A stretch of DNA of 5,266 nucleotides from Colimorpha_A sp964630635 (GCA_964630635.1 CAZVVM010000109.1:1-5266), one strand, 5' to 3'; counted from the stretch's first letter, positions 1 through 5,148 are shown. Program-made: numbers and translations. Notes: generated by a model not told the origin, from the letters alone.

Positions 1-162
1 CTCGATATCTGCGTCCTCAACGCCGATGAGAAAAGTCGAGTTTCCGCTCATAAGGAACCCGCCCGTCGAGGAAATTTTCGTTACCGAAAAGCCCTCGCGG
101 CTTAAGGACGTGCTGACGGAATGTGCGTCGTCGTTATTTACAATGGCAAGTATCAGCTTCAT
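1..162 (-). CDS. darA: DarA/PstA-family cyclic-di-AMP receptor, N-terminal part (cut by window start)
   Basis: PII-like signal-transduction protein (former DUF970/YaaQ) that, in Bacillus and Staphylococcus relatives, forms a homotrimer binding cyclic-di-AMP at the subunit interfaces; its downstream target is still unclear in the family. The first 54 codons are present, about half of the usual ~109 residues; the rest lies left of the window. The protein opens with MKLILAIVNNDDA and carries the family's signature stretch STGGFLMSGNSTFLIGV at residues 32-48, so recognition is firm despite truncation. The ATG at 162 is preceded by AAGGAG (171-176 read on the minus strand) at 8 nt, which fixes the start. 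A sigma-A promoter sits at 218-246. In many Firmicutes darA follows tmk and precedes holB; here it begins its own transcript, so its partners, if any, are outside the window. Confidence 0.93.
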   Translation of the reverse strand, partial: MKLILAIVNNDDAHSVSTSLSREGFSVTKISSTGGFLMSGNSTFLIGVEDADIE

Positions 163-192
163 ATTTAAAACTCCTTGCGGTTAAAATCTTTT

Positions 193-220
193 TTTACGGG
201 AAACATAATCCCAATATATT
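193..220 (+). promoter_or_regulatory. Possible weak promoter of the divergent membrane-protein gene
   Basis: TTTACG (193-198), 16-bp spacer, TATATT (215-220). The match is imperfect and the region is AT-rich, so chance is possible. If real, its -10 shares bases with the -10 of the darA promoter (218-223), making polymerase binding at the two promoters mutually exclusive. Confidence 0.3.
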
Positions 221-246
221 ATAACAAATTTTTATATGCTTGTAAA
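218..246 (-). promoter_or_regulatory. sigma-A promoter of darA
   Basis: Read on the minus strand: -35 TTTACA (246-241), 17-bp spacer, -10 TATAAT (223-218). Predicted start of transcription is near 211, giving a leader of about 48 nt before darA. The -35 overlaps the 236 ATG of the divergent gene, one reason to place that gene's start downstream at 278. Confidence 0.75.
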
Positions 247-264
247 GAGCAAAAAAATAGCGCA

Positions 265-270
265 AAAGGG
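265..270 (+). promoter_or_regulatory. Ribosome binding site deciding the start at 278
   Basis: AAAGGG lies 7 nt before the ATG at 278. The upstream in-frame ATG at 236 has only AT-rich sequence before it and lies inside the darA promoter, so 278 is preferred. Confidence 0.65.
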
Positions 271-277
271 TATTATT

Positions 278-1057
278 ATGAAATTTTTTGGAAAAAAGGA
301 CCTTGCGTATCTGCTTGTTATCGCAATTCTTCTGCTGACGGCGGTGTTTTTCGCGTTCAAGGGTATGATCTCCGAGGAAAAATACGAAAAGTACAGAGGA
401 AGAATTTTGAACCGCGCGCTCGAAAGCTCGATCCAGCTTTTGGGAGAGTATATAGAAACGCAGGATCCGCGCCTATCCTCGTTTTTGTCGTCGCGCCTGA
501 ACGAGCTTCCGCTCGGGGGAGAGGAGCGCGAGGCGGTGATCTCGTTTTGTAACGACGTTTCGCTTTCGGCTGAAAGCTCCGACAGCCGACGCCGTTCACT
601 GACCTACGCGGAAGAGCTTATGACCGCGCTTATCGACAACCGAAGCGCAATAAAGCGAGGCGACGTCACGTCATTTCCGCTGTATGAGGGCGAAGTTCCG
701 ACTTTGTCATCGGCTGTGGATAAACCGTATTTTTCCGAAGCGAAAAAGATACTCGGCACGTCGGACTTGCGCTCATATACTCGCGGCGATGCGACCGGTT
801 ACCGTACCGCGAGCGCGTACGCGGAGTTTGAAAACGGCGTTTTCGTCCGTTACCTCTGCCGCCGCGACGGAAAGGAAAAGATCACGTCCGACACCGCAAA
901 AAAAGATGCCGAAAAATTCGCAAATCTCTATTGCGGAGGCGGGAAACCGATCTCTGAAAGCACCGAGGACGGATATTTCCGCTTCGTTTTCGACGTTTTT
1001 TATATCGACGTCTCGGTTTTTGGCGGCGTTATGCGGTACGAAAGGACGAAAATTTGA
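278..1057 (+). CDS. Single-pass membrane protein of unknown function, possibly YpeB-like
   Basis: 259 residues from the ATG at 278 (in-frame alternative at 236, 14 codons longer, poorly supported). A short basic N-terminus (KFFGKK) is followed by one hydrophobic segment at about residues 10-27 with no signal-peptidase site that I can see, so I expect an N-anchored protein with an outside domain. Residues 35-125 look helical, with a NELPLGGEE turn at 75-83 and then an FCNDVS/SLTYAEEL pattern; residues 170-250 look like alternating beta strands around a helix (TSDTAKKDAEKFANLY), as in PepSY-type domains. This order faintly resembles the spore-germination protein YpeB, but YpeB is about 450 residues with repeated PepSY domains, so this would be a shortened relative. 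That link is inference. It is divergent from darA and 66 nt upstream of rbfA on the same strand, without a terminator between. Confidence 0.8.
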   Translation: MKFFGKKDLAYLLVIAILLLTAVFFAFKGMISEEKYEKYRGRILNRALESSIQLLGEYIETQDPRLSSFLSSRLNELPLGGEEREAVISFCNDVSLSAESSDSRRRSLTYAEELMTALIDNRSAIKRGDVTSFPLYEGEVPTLSSAVDKPYFSEAKKILGTSDLRSYTRGDATGYRTASAYAEFENGVFVRYLCRRDGKEKITSDTAKKDAEKFANLYCGGGKPISESTEDGYFRFVFDVFYIDVSVFGGVMRYERTKI

Positions 1058-1065
1058 TTTACCCC

Positions 1066-1094
1066 TTTATTTTTCGGTTATTATGTGTTATAAT
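1066..1094 (+). promoter_or_regulatory. Extended -10 promoter of rbfA
   Basis: TGTTATAAT (1086-1094) is a perfect extended -10; the -35 at 17 bp is poor (TTTATT, 1066-1071), as is typical of extended -10 promoters. Transcription would start near 1101, leaving about 23 nt before the rbfA start. Confidence 0.6.
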
Positions 1095-1123
1095 TATCAA
1101 AAATCAACTGTTAAGGTGATAAA

Positions 1124-1516
1124 ATGGCGAATTACAGAGTCGGAAGAGTAAACGAAGAGCTTATGAAGGCGCTTTGTGAAATTATAAGAACGGTAAAGGA
1201 TCCCCGCGTTTCGGGCGCATTTGTGAGCATCACGGCTGTCGACTGCACGCCCGACCTCAAAAACGCAAAGGTCTATTTCTCGGTTATGGGCGAACGACGC
1301 AAGGGCGACGCGCAGAAGGGCCTTGAGAACGCGACCGGTTATATCAGAACGCAGATCGCAAAAATGCTCAATCTCCGTATAACCCCCGAGCTTCGCTTCA
1401 TATCGGACGAGTCGATGAAGCACGGCGCGCATATCAGCGCACTTATGAAGCAGGTTGAGGAAGAGCTCCGCGAGGCAGACAAAAAAGCCGCGGAGGAAGA
1501 AAAAGAGGAAGAATAA
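1124..1516 (+). CDS. rbfA: 30S ribosome-binding factor A
   Basis: 130 residues, close to the usual 115-130. RbfA binds the free 30S subunit near the 5' end of 16S rRNA during late maturation and is needed for efficient 16S processing and cold growth. The single KH-like domain shows family landmarks: NYRVGRVNEELMKAL at the N-terminus, VKDPRVSG (24-31), TPDLKNAKVYFS (42-53) and LNLRITPELRFISDESMKHG (82-101). Residues 113-130 are a highly charged Glu/Lys tail. AAGGTG lies 5 nt before the ATG. In most Firmicutes rbfA sits in the nusA-infB operon before nrnA and truB; here it follows an unrelated membrane-protein gene and ends in its own terminator, so it appears to be expressed independently, perhaps with readthrough from upstream. 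Confidence 0.96.
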   Translation: MANYRVGRVNEELMKALCEIIRTVKDPRVSGAFVSITAVDCTPDLKNAKVYFSVMGERRKGDAQKGLENATGYIRTQIAKMLNLRITPELRFISDESMKHGAHISALMKQVEEELREADKKAAEEEKEEE

Positions 1517-1518
1517 GG

Positions 1519-1546
1519 AAAAACCGCCGAGAGATCGGCGGTTTTT
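1519..1546 (+). terminator. Rho-independent terminator of rbfA
   Basis: Perfect 12-bp stem (AAAAACCGCCGA 1519-1530 with 1535-1546) closed by a GAGA loop of the GNRA type and ending in five T residues. It begins 3 nt after the rbfA stop codon. Confidence 0.93.
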
Positions 1547-1586
1547 AGTTTATGAAGACGTGTCAAAGCATCGTGGCGTTGTCTTG

Positions 1587-1632
1587 CCTTCCCCAGCGGG
1601 GGAAGGGGGACCGCAGACGCTGCGTCTGCGGT
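1587..1632. repeat. Two adjacent hairpin-forming palindromes
   Basis: First palindrome: CCTTCCCC (1587-1594), loop AGCG, GGGGAAGG (1599-1606). Second: ACCGCAGACGC (1610-1620), one central T, GCGTCTGCGGT (1622-1632), a perfect 11-bp inverted repeat. They are followed by GTGGATGAGGTG. No convincing gene covers them, and neither hairpin has a T run, so they are not plain terminators. The appearance is of a dispersed repeat of the kind common in Clostridia genomes; copy number cannot be judged from one window. Confidence 0.7.
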
Positions 1633-1641
1633 GGATGAGGT

Positions 1642-1766
1642 GTAGCCGTCGCAGACGGCGTATGTCAATGGAATGTAATATCGTTTCAATGCGGTGCGCC
1701 GAGGCCGTCGCACCCTACAAATTAACGTTCAATTTATCTCTTGTAGGGGAGGGGTTTCCCCTCCTG
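1642..1766. repeat. Cluster of three GTAG-flanked (REP-like) hairpins
   Basis: Three hairpins each have GTAG directly on their 5' side. On the plus strand: GTAG 1642-1645 then CCGTC-GCA-GACGG (1646-1658), and GTAG 1743-1746 then GGGAGGGG-TTT-CCCCTCC (1747-1764). On the minus strand: GTAG 1718-1715 then GGTGCG, a 10-nt loop, CGCACC (1714-1693). CCCTACAA (1713-1720) and TTGTAGGG (1741-1748) also form an inverted pair. A GTAG-type tetranucleotide before a hairpin is the known layout of REP sequences mobilised by RAYT (Y1 tyrosine) transposases; no such transposase is in the window. The remainder of the gap between rbfA and the next gene (1547-1586, 1633-1641) shows nothing I recognise. Confidence 0.5.
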
Positions 1767-1777
1767 CAAAACTCAAT

Positions 1778-1819
1778 AAAAAAAGCACCCAAGCGGAAAA
1801 ATTCCGCGGGCGCTTTTTT
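1778..1819 (-). terminator. Terminator of the SDR gene, probably bidirectional
   Basis: Strong imperfect hairpin: GCGGAA (1793-1798) with TTCCGC (1802-1807), then CCC/GGG and GC/GC pairs with a two-base bulge and one mismatch. It is flanked by seven A on the left (1778-1784) and six T on the right (1814-1819), so it has a T tract in either direction. It lies 11 nt past the SDR stop codon on the minus strand. Confidence 0.88.
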
Positions 1820-1830
1820 GCTCATTTATT

Positions 1831-2676
1831 TTATACTCCCGAATATGCCGAGAAGCCCGCGTCGATGGGAAGAACGATTCCCGTGATGGCGGAAGCGGAG
1901 CGGTCGTCGCAAAGCATAAGAGTTGCGCCGAGAAGCTCGTCGCTCTCAACGAATCTGCCCATAGGCGTGCCGTTAAGTATCTTCTTGCTTCTTGCGGTCG
2001 GGTTGCCCTCTTCGTCAAAGAGAAGCGAGCGGTTCTGCGCGGAGAGAAGGAAGCCGGGAGCTATTGCGTTGCAACGGATTCCCGTGCCTGCGAAGTGAGT
2101 TGCGAGCCACTGCGTGAAGTTCGAAATTCCTGCCTTTGCCGCAGAGTATGCGGGGATCTTCGTAAGCGGGATATAGGCGTTCATCGACGAGATGTTGAGT
2201 ATCGCGCCCTTGCCCTTCTTTACCATATCGGTCGCAAATACCTGCGTCGGGAGAAGCGTTCCCTGGAAGTTGAGCTTGAATACGAAGTCGATGCCGTCCT
2301 GCGTGAGGTCAAAGAAGGACTTTTTGCCCTCGACTGCTTCGTGCTGATACTCGTTGTCGGTCGTTGCGGCGGGATTGTTTCCGCCTGCGCCGTTGACGAG
2401 AACGTCACATTCGCCGAGCTTGCTAAGCACCGCCTCGTGTGCCGCCTTGAGGGAATCAATTTCAAGCACGTTCGCTTCAAACGCCTCGCAGATGAAGCCC
2501 TCGGCTTTCAGCTCGGAAGCGAGCTTTTCGACGTTTGCGAGGTTGCGGTCAAGTGCTGCTACCTTGGCGCCCGACTGCGCGAACGCGCGAGCCATAGCGG
2601 AGCAGATAAGTCCGCCCGCGCCGGTTACTACTATCACCTTGCCGGTGTAATCAATGTTAAGAGGAAGGTTTATCAT
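1831..2676 (-). CDS. SDR-family oxidoreductase, probable D-mannonate oxidoreductase (fructuronate reductase)
   Basis: 281 residues, a classical-length short-chain dehydrogenase/reductase with a Rossmann fold. Landmarks: nucleotide-binding TGAGGLIC (18-25), NGAG (95-98), Asn136, Ser164, and the YxxxK pair Tyr177/Lys181 in YSAAKAG, then PG (207-208). Two glycines of the standard TGxxxGxG loop are replaced (Leu23, Cys25). The insert at 99-120 (NNPAATTDNEY...) and IDAGFSAYSGV at the C-terminus fit the SDR group found next to uxuA in Firmicutes, which takes the place of the unrelated E. coli UxuB and interconverts D-fructuronate and D-mannonate with NAD(H). Substrate is inferred from the neighbour. 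AAAGGAG (2690-2684 on the minus strand) stands 7 nt before the ATG. I find no good promoter of its own, so it is probably read from uxuA through the 210-nt gap. Other sugar-acid SDRs (gluconate 5-dehydrogenase, KduD-like) are the alternatives. Confidence 0.9.
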   Translation of the reverse strand: MINLPLNIDYTGKVIVVTGAGGLICSAMARAFAQSGAKVAALDRNLANVEKLASELKAEGFICEAFEANVLEIDSLKAAHEAVLSKLGECDVLVNGAGGNNPAATTDNEYQHEAVEGKKSFFDLTQDGIDFVFKLNFQGTLLPTQVFATDMVKKGKGAILNISSMNAYIPLTKIPAYSAAKAGISNFTQWLATHFAGTGIRCNAIAPGFLLSAQNRSLLFDEEGNPTARSKKILNGTPMGRFVESDELLGATLMLCDDRSASAITGIVLPIDAGFSAYSGV

Positions 2677-2713
2677 TGTTTTTCTCCTTTGGGGATTTAT
2701 AATGAGGTTGCCT

Positions 2714-2876
2714 GCGTCTGCCTGTCATTCTGAGCGAAGCCGAACTTTTTTGTCCGAGATTCCAAACGTCGCTCCGCGTCGTTTGATCCTCGCTTCGCTC
2801 GGATTTCGACTGCGCTCAGAATGACGCGGACAAAAAAGCGCCGAAGCGTTAGCGTAGGCGGAATCTCGGCAGACGC
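2714..2876. repeat. 163-bp MITE-like element with 9-bp terminal inverted repeats
   Basis: Ends are GCGTCTGCC (2714-2722) and its exact complement GGCAGACGC (2868-2876). Inside are further inverted pairs: GTCATTCTGAGCG (2724-2736 / 2813-2825, 13 bp), CTTTTTTGTCCG (2745-2756 / 2827-2838, 12 bp), CCGAGATTCC (2754-2763 / 2860-2869, 10 bp), and a central hairpin AAACG/CGTTT (2764-2784). The TCATTCTGAGCG core resembles a dispersed repeat seen in many bacterial genomes. No coding sequence is evident. It fills nearly the whole gap between uxuA and the SDR gene, so it is probably transcribed within their mRNA. No clear target-site duplication is visible. Confidence 0.7.
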
Positions 2877-2886
2877 CGCAAGATGT

Positions 2887-3939
2887 TTATTCTAAATCCA
2901 GCTTTCCGCCGTTTGCTTCGATGAGTCCGTTGATATATGCACTTCCGAGCGCACGGTCAAATAGACCGTAGCCGGGCTTGCCCGTCTCGCCCCAGATCAT
3001 TCTGCCGTGGTCGGGACGGAAATATCCGTCGAAGCCGTTTTGGACGAGCGCCTTGACGACCTCGTTCATATCGACGCTTCCGTATGCCGAAAGGTGTCCC
3101 GATTCCTCGAAGCTCGTGTCGGGGAGAATTTTGACGTTACGCAGGTGCATAAACGCGATTCTGTCCATCGCCGCATACTTCTTCGTAAGAGCGACCATAT
3201 CGTTCTTCGGCGAGCAGCCGAGAGAGCCGATGCAGAGGCAGAGCGAGTTTGCGGGGCTGTCGACGATTGAGAGCATACGGTCGATGTTCTTTTCGTCGGT
3301 GATTATTCTCGGAATACCGAAGATCGGATAAGGCGGATCGTCGGGGTGTATAGCCATTCTGACGCCGCATTGCTCGGCAACGGGAATTATCTTTTTGAGG
3401 AACTTTTCAAGATTCTTCCAAAGTCCCTCTTCGCCGAGCTCGCCGTAAGCGACGATAAGCTCGCGGATCTTTTCTCTCGTGTAGCTTGCGTCCCAGCCGG
3501 GCAGACAAATGTCGTCCTTCAGCGGGTCAAGACCCTTCATCTGATCCCAGTACATAACGAGCGAGGTCGAGCCGTCGGGCGCTTCCTTGTCGAGCTGGGT
3601 TCTCGTCCAGTCGAAAACGGGCATAAAGTTGTAGGTGATGCACTTAATGCCGTATTTTGCACAGCGGCGGATGTTCGCACAGTAGTTTTCAATGTGACGG
3701 TCGCCCTCGGGAAGTCCGAGCTTGATCTCCTCGGTTACGGGAATCGACTCAACGATGTCGAAAACGAGTCCGTTTTCCTCACAAAGACGGCAAAGGCGCT
3801 CGATGCTCTCTTCAGACCACACCTCGCCGGGCTTTACGTCATAAACGGCAGAAACGACCGAGCGCATACCGGGAATCTGCGAGATATACTTGAGTGATAC
3901 GGGATCGCTTTCGCCGTACCAGCGGAATGAGCTTTTCAT
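2887..3939 (-). CDS. uxuA: Mannonate dehydratase
   Basis: 350 residues. Dehydrates D-mannonate to 2-keto-3-deoxy-D-gluconate in cytosolic hexuronate (glucuronate) breakdown, using a divalent metal, usually Mn2+. It opens with the family N-terminus FRWYGESDPVSL (5-16) and has the TIM-barrel signatures AIHPDDPP (196-203), LCIGSLG (235-241), FMHLRN (263-268) and RPDHGRM (308-314). His198, Cys236, His265 and Asp310 match the metal ligands known for streptococcal UxuA. Length equals that of the short Firmicutes form. The start at 3939 has GGAGG 5 nt upstream and aligns with family N-termini; a longer in-frame ATG at 3999 would lie inside the -35 box of this gene's promoter and is rejected. The SDR gene follows after a repeat-filled gap and supplies the preceding pathway step. 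Confidence 0.96.
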   Translation of the reverse strand: MKSSFRWYGESDPVSLKYISQIPGMRSVVSAVYDVKPGEVWSEESIERLCRLCEENGLVFDIVESIPVTEEIKLGLPEGDRHIENYCANIRRCAKYGIKCITYNFMPVFDWTRTQLDKEAPDGSTSLVMYWDQMKGLDPLKDDICLPGWDASYTREKIRELIVAYGELGEEGLWKNLEKFLKKIIPVAEQCGVRMAIHPDDPPYPIFGIPRIITDEKNIDRMLSIVDSPANSLCLCIGSLGCSPKNDMVALTKKYAAMDRIAFMHLRNVKILPDTSFEESGHLSAYGSVDMNEVVKALVQNGFDGYFRPDHGRMIWGETGKPGYGLFDRALGSAYINGLIEANGGKLDLE

Positions 3940-3944
3940 AATAT

Positions 3945-3949
3945 CCTCC
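3945..3949 (-). promoter_or_regulatory. Ribosome binding site deciding the uxuA start
   Basis: GGAGG on the minus strand, 5 nt before the ATG at 3939. It sits downstream of the promoter, unlike the alternative start at 3999. Confidence 0.85.
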
Positions 3950-3970
3950 GAAAATTTAACTGTTGGATTT

Positions 3971-3999
3971 ATTATAACCCCGGCAATGTTCTTTGTCAA
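3971..3999 (-). promoter_or_regulatory. Strong sigma-A promoter of uxuA
   Basis: Minus strand: TTGACA (3999-3994), 17-bp spacer, TATAAT (3976-3971), a full consensus. Transcription should start near 3964, about 25 nt before the uxuA ATG. I see no clear operator palindrome around it, so how the sugar acid would control it is not evident. Confidence 0.92.
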
Positions 4000-4021
4000 C
4001 TTTTCTATGAATTTTACTTAA

Positions 4022-4073
4022 ATATATGTAAAAAGAGCCCGAAAAAGCGAGCTCTTTTACATATATATTTCAA
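4022..4073 (-). terminator. Hairpin terminator of the TIM-barrel gene
   Basis: Long stem joining AAAAGAGC (upper end, minus strand) with GCTCTTTTT, extended outward by the matching ATATATGTA/TACATATAT arms with one bulged base; the loop holds a GC/CG inner pair. It starts directly after the stop codon at 4075 and has T tracts on either strand. It separates the transcript of the TIM-barrel gene from that of uxuA. Confidence 0.85.
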
Positions 4074-4074
4074 A

Positions 4075-4989
4075 TTATGCGTTTTCGTATATATCGGAAA
4101 GGTATCTGCCGACCGCCGCAAGGTAATCCATACCCGCAGGAACGATCTCCTTGGGACCGGGAATAACGACCTCAAAGTTGAGCACGCCCTTGTAGCCGAT
4201 CTCCTTGAGCGCCTTCATAAGTCCCGTCCAGTCCATAGCGAGGGGCTTCCATACCATTCCCTCGGGCGCCTGACGGTGTGCGAAGGGGATAGTGTGAAGG
4301 TCGCAAAGACCGTCGTTGTCGTGAACGTGCAGACAAACGAGCTTGTCGCCGCAGATGCGGACCATCTCGACGGGATCGTCCTGCGTAAGAAGTCCGTGTC
4401 CGACGTCAACGCAGATCTTGAAGCGGTCGCCGAGGAGCTCGCACGCCTTTACCATTTCCTTTGCGCGGGAGAAGATGGTGGGGCAGATGTGACCGAAAAC
4501 GGTGTCTACGTTCCACATATTCTCGATACAGCAGTAAACGTCGTATTTTTCAAGGCAGGGAATGAGCTTTCTGTATAGGTCGATAACCGCGGGGAAGGTC
4601 TCCTCCTCCATAACGTCGTATTTTCTGCGGACGTCAATGATCGGGTGAGTTACACAGTGCTGGGAGCCGAGATAGTGGCACGCCTTGATCGAGCACTCGA
4701 TTCTCTTTATGATCTCTTCCTCGCCCGAGTAGTAGCGGGGGTGTCCGTCGAAGGCGGAATGTATCTGGAAGATTTTGATGCCGACGGAGTCTGCCTTCTC
4801 TTTGAGATCGGTGAAGTAGTCCTTTATCGCCTCGTCGGTCCAGTTGTCGATACCGCCGAGAAAGTCGGAGCCGCGGTCAAAAAACGGCTCCATAGAGAGG
4901 TCGATTCCGTCGAAGCCCGACGCCTTTAACTGCTTGAACATTGCAAATTCGTCGCCGAGGCAACGCTGTCTTATCATTGAAAGCTTCAT
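4075..4989 (-). CDS. Sugar phosphate isomerase/epimerase-type TIM-barrel protein
   Basis: 304 residues of the xylose isomerase-like / AP endonuclease 2 superfamily: a cytosolic, metal-dependent TIM barrel. Likely metal and catalytic positions are Glu156 (CIENMW), Asp195 and His198 (VDVGHG), His221/His223 in LHVHDNDG (220-227), His232 (DLHTIP) and Glu273 (NFEV); His77 (QIHSAF) and His115 (THP) are typical barrel-strand histidines. Between HTIPF and the MDW strand (252-254) there is a longer loop (237-250) than the short GxGxIDW link common in this family. The start has GGAG (5000-4997 on the minus strand) 7 nt upstream. It has its own promoter and terminator but points the same way as uxuA and the SDR gene, so a role with a sugar acid feeding the mannonate route is likely. 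The exact reaction cannot be named; members include hydroxypyruvate isomerases, ketose 3-epimerases and inosose dehydratases. Confidence 0.92.
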   Translation of the reverse strand: MKLSMIRQRCLGDEFAMFKQLKASGFDGIDLSMEPFFDRGSDFLGGIDNWTDEAIKDYFTDLKEKADSVGIKIFQIHSAFDGHPRYYSGEEEIIKRIECSIKACHYLGSQHCVTHPIIDVRRKYDVMEEETFPAVIDLYRKLIPCLEKYDVYCCIENMWNVDTVFGHICPTIFSRAKEMVKACELLGDRFKICVDVGHGLLTQDDPVEMVRICGDKLVCLHVHDNDGLCDLHTIPFAHRQAPEGMVWKPLAMDWTGLMKALKEIGYKGVLNFEVVIPGPKEIVPAGMDYLAAVGRYLSDIYENA

Positions 4990-5028
4990 GGTTTTTCTCC
5001 ATTCAAAAAAGAAAATTTCTGTAACATA

Positions 5029-5057
5029 ATTATAAATTACAGGGCACGAAAAGTCAA
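5029..5057 (-). promoter_or_regulatory. Sigma-A promoter of the TIM-barrel gene
   Basis: Minus strand: TTGACT (5057-5052), 17-bp spacer, TATAAT (5034-5029). Predicted start of transcription near 5022 gives a leader of about 33 nt. Confidence 0.88.
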
Positions 5058-5088
5058 CCGATTTTGGCGTTAAAAGCCCAAAAAGGGT

Positions 5089-5117
5089 CGATTACATCAT
5101 AATAATATGGGTAATCG
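5089..5117. promoter_or_regulatory. Inverted repeat in the divergent spacer, possible operator
   Basis: CGATTAC (5089-5095) and GTAATCG (5111-5117), 7 bp perfect with a 15-bp AT-rich spacer. It lies between the two divergent -35 boxes (32 bp from that of the TIM-barrel gene, 32 bp from that of the tRNA). Related CCGATT also occurs at 5058-5064. It could be a regulator binding site; no regulator gene is in the window. Confidence 0.35.
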
Positions 5118-5148
5118 GTACGAAAATATCTTTTTTTCAAAAAATGTG

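Noticed and set aside
236..277. Upstream ATG extending the membrane protein by 14 residues
   Set aside because: No ribosome binding site before it, it lies within the darA promoter, and the ATG at 278 has AAAGGG at proper spacing and puts the membrane helix near the N-terminus.
1587..1766. CRISPR array
   Set aside because: The hairpins differ in sequence and spacing; there is no direct repeat with regular spacers.
1455..2098. Overlapping plus-strand open frames across the rbfA terminator and the repeat region
   Set aside because: They run through a terminator and hairpin repeats, have no ribosome binding sites and give low-complexity, Arg-rich products.
2691..2713. Promoter for the SDR gene (TATAAA just upstream)
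   Set aside because: The matching -35 position reads CAGGCA, only two bases in common with TTGACA, and no extended -10 TG is present.
2095..2733. 212-codon open frame on the plus strand opposite the SDR gene
   Set aside because: Antisense shadow of a well-supported SDR gene; its product resembles nothing, and it runs into the repeat element.
3346..3897. 183-codon open frame on the plus strand opposite uxuA
   Set aside because: Antisense shadow of uxuA, whose metal-binding motifs are intact; no ribosome binding site.
3940..3999. Upstream ATG extending uxuA by 20 residues
   Set aside because: It overlaps the -35 box of a consensus promoter and the extra residues do not match UxuA N-termini; the 3939 start has GGAGG and the family's FRWYG beginning.
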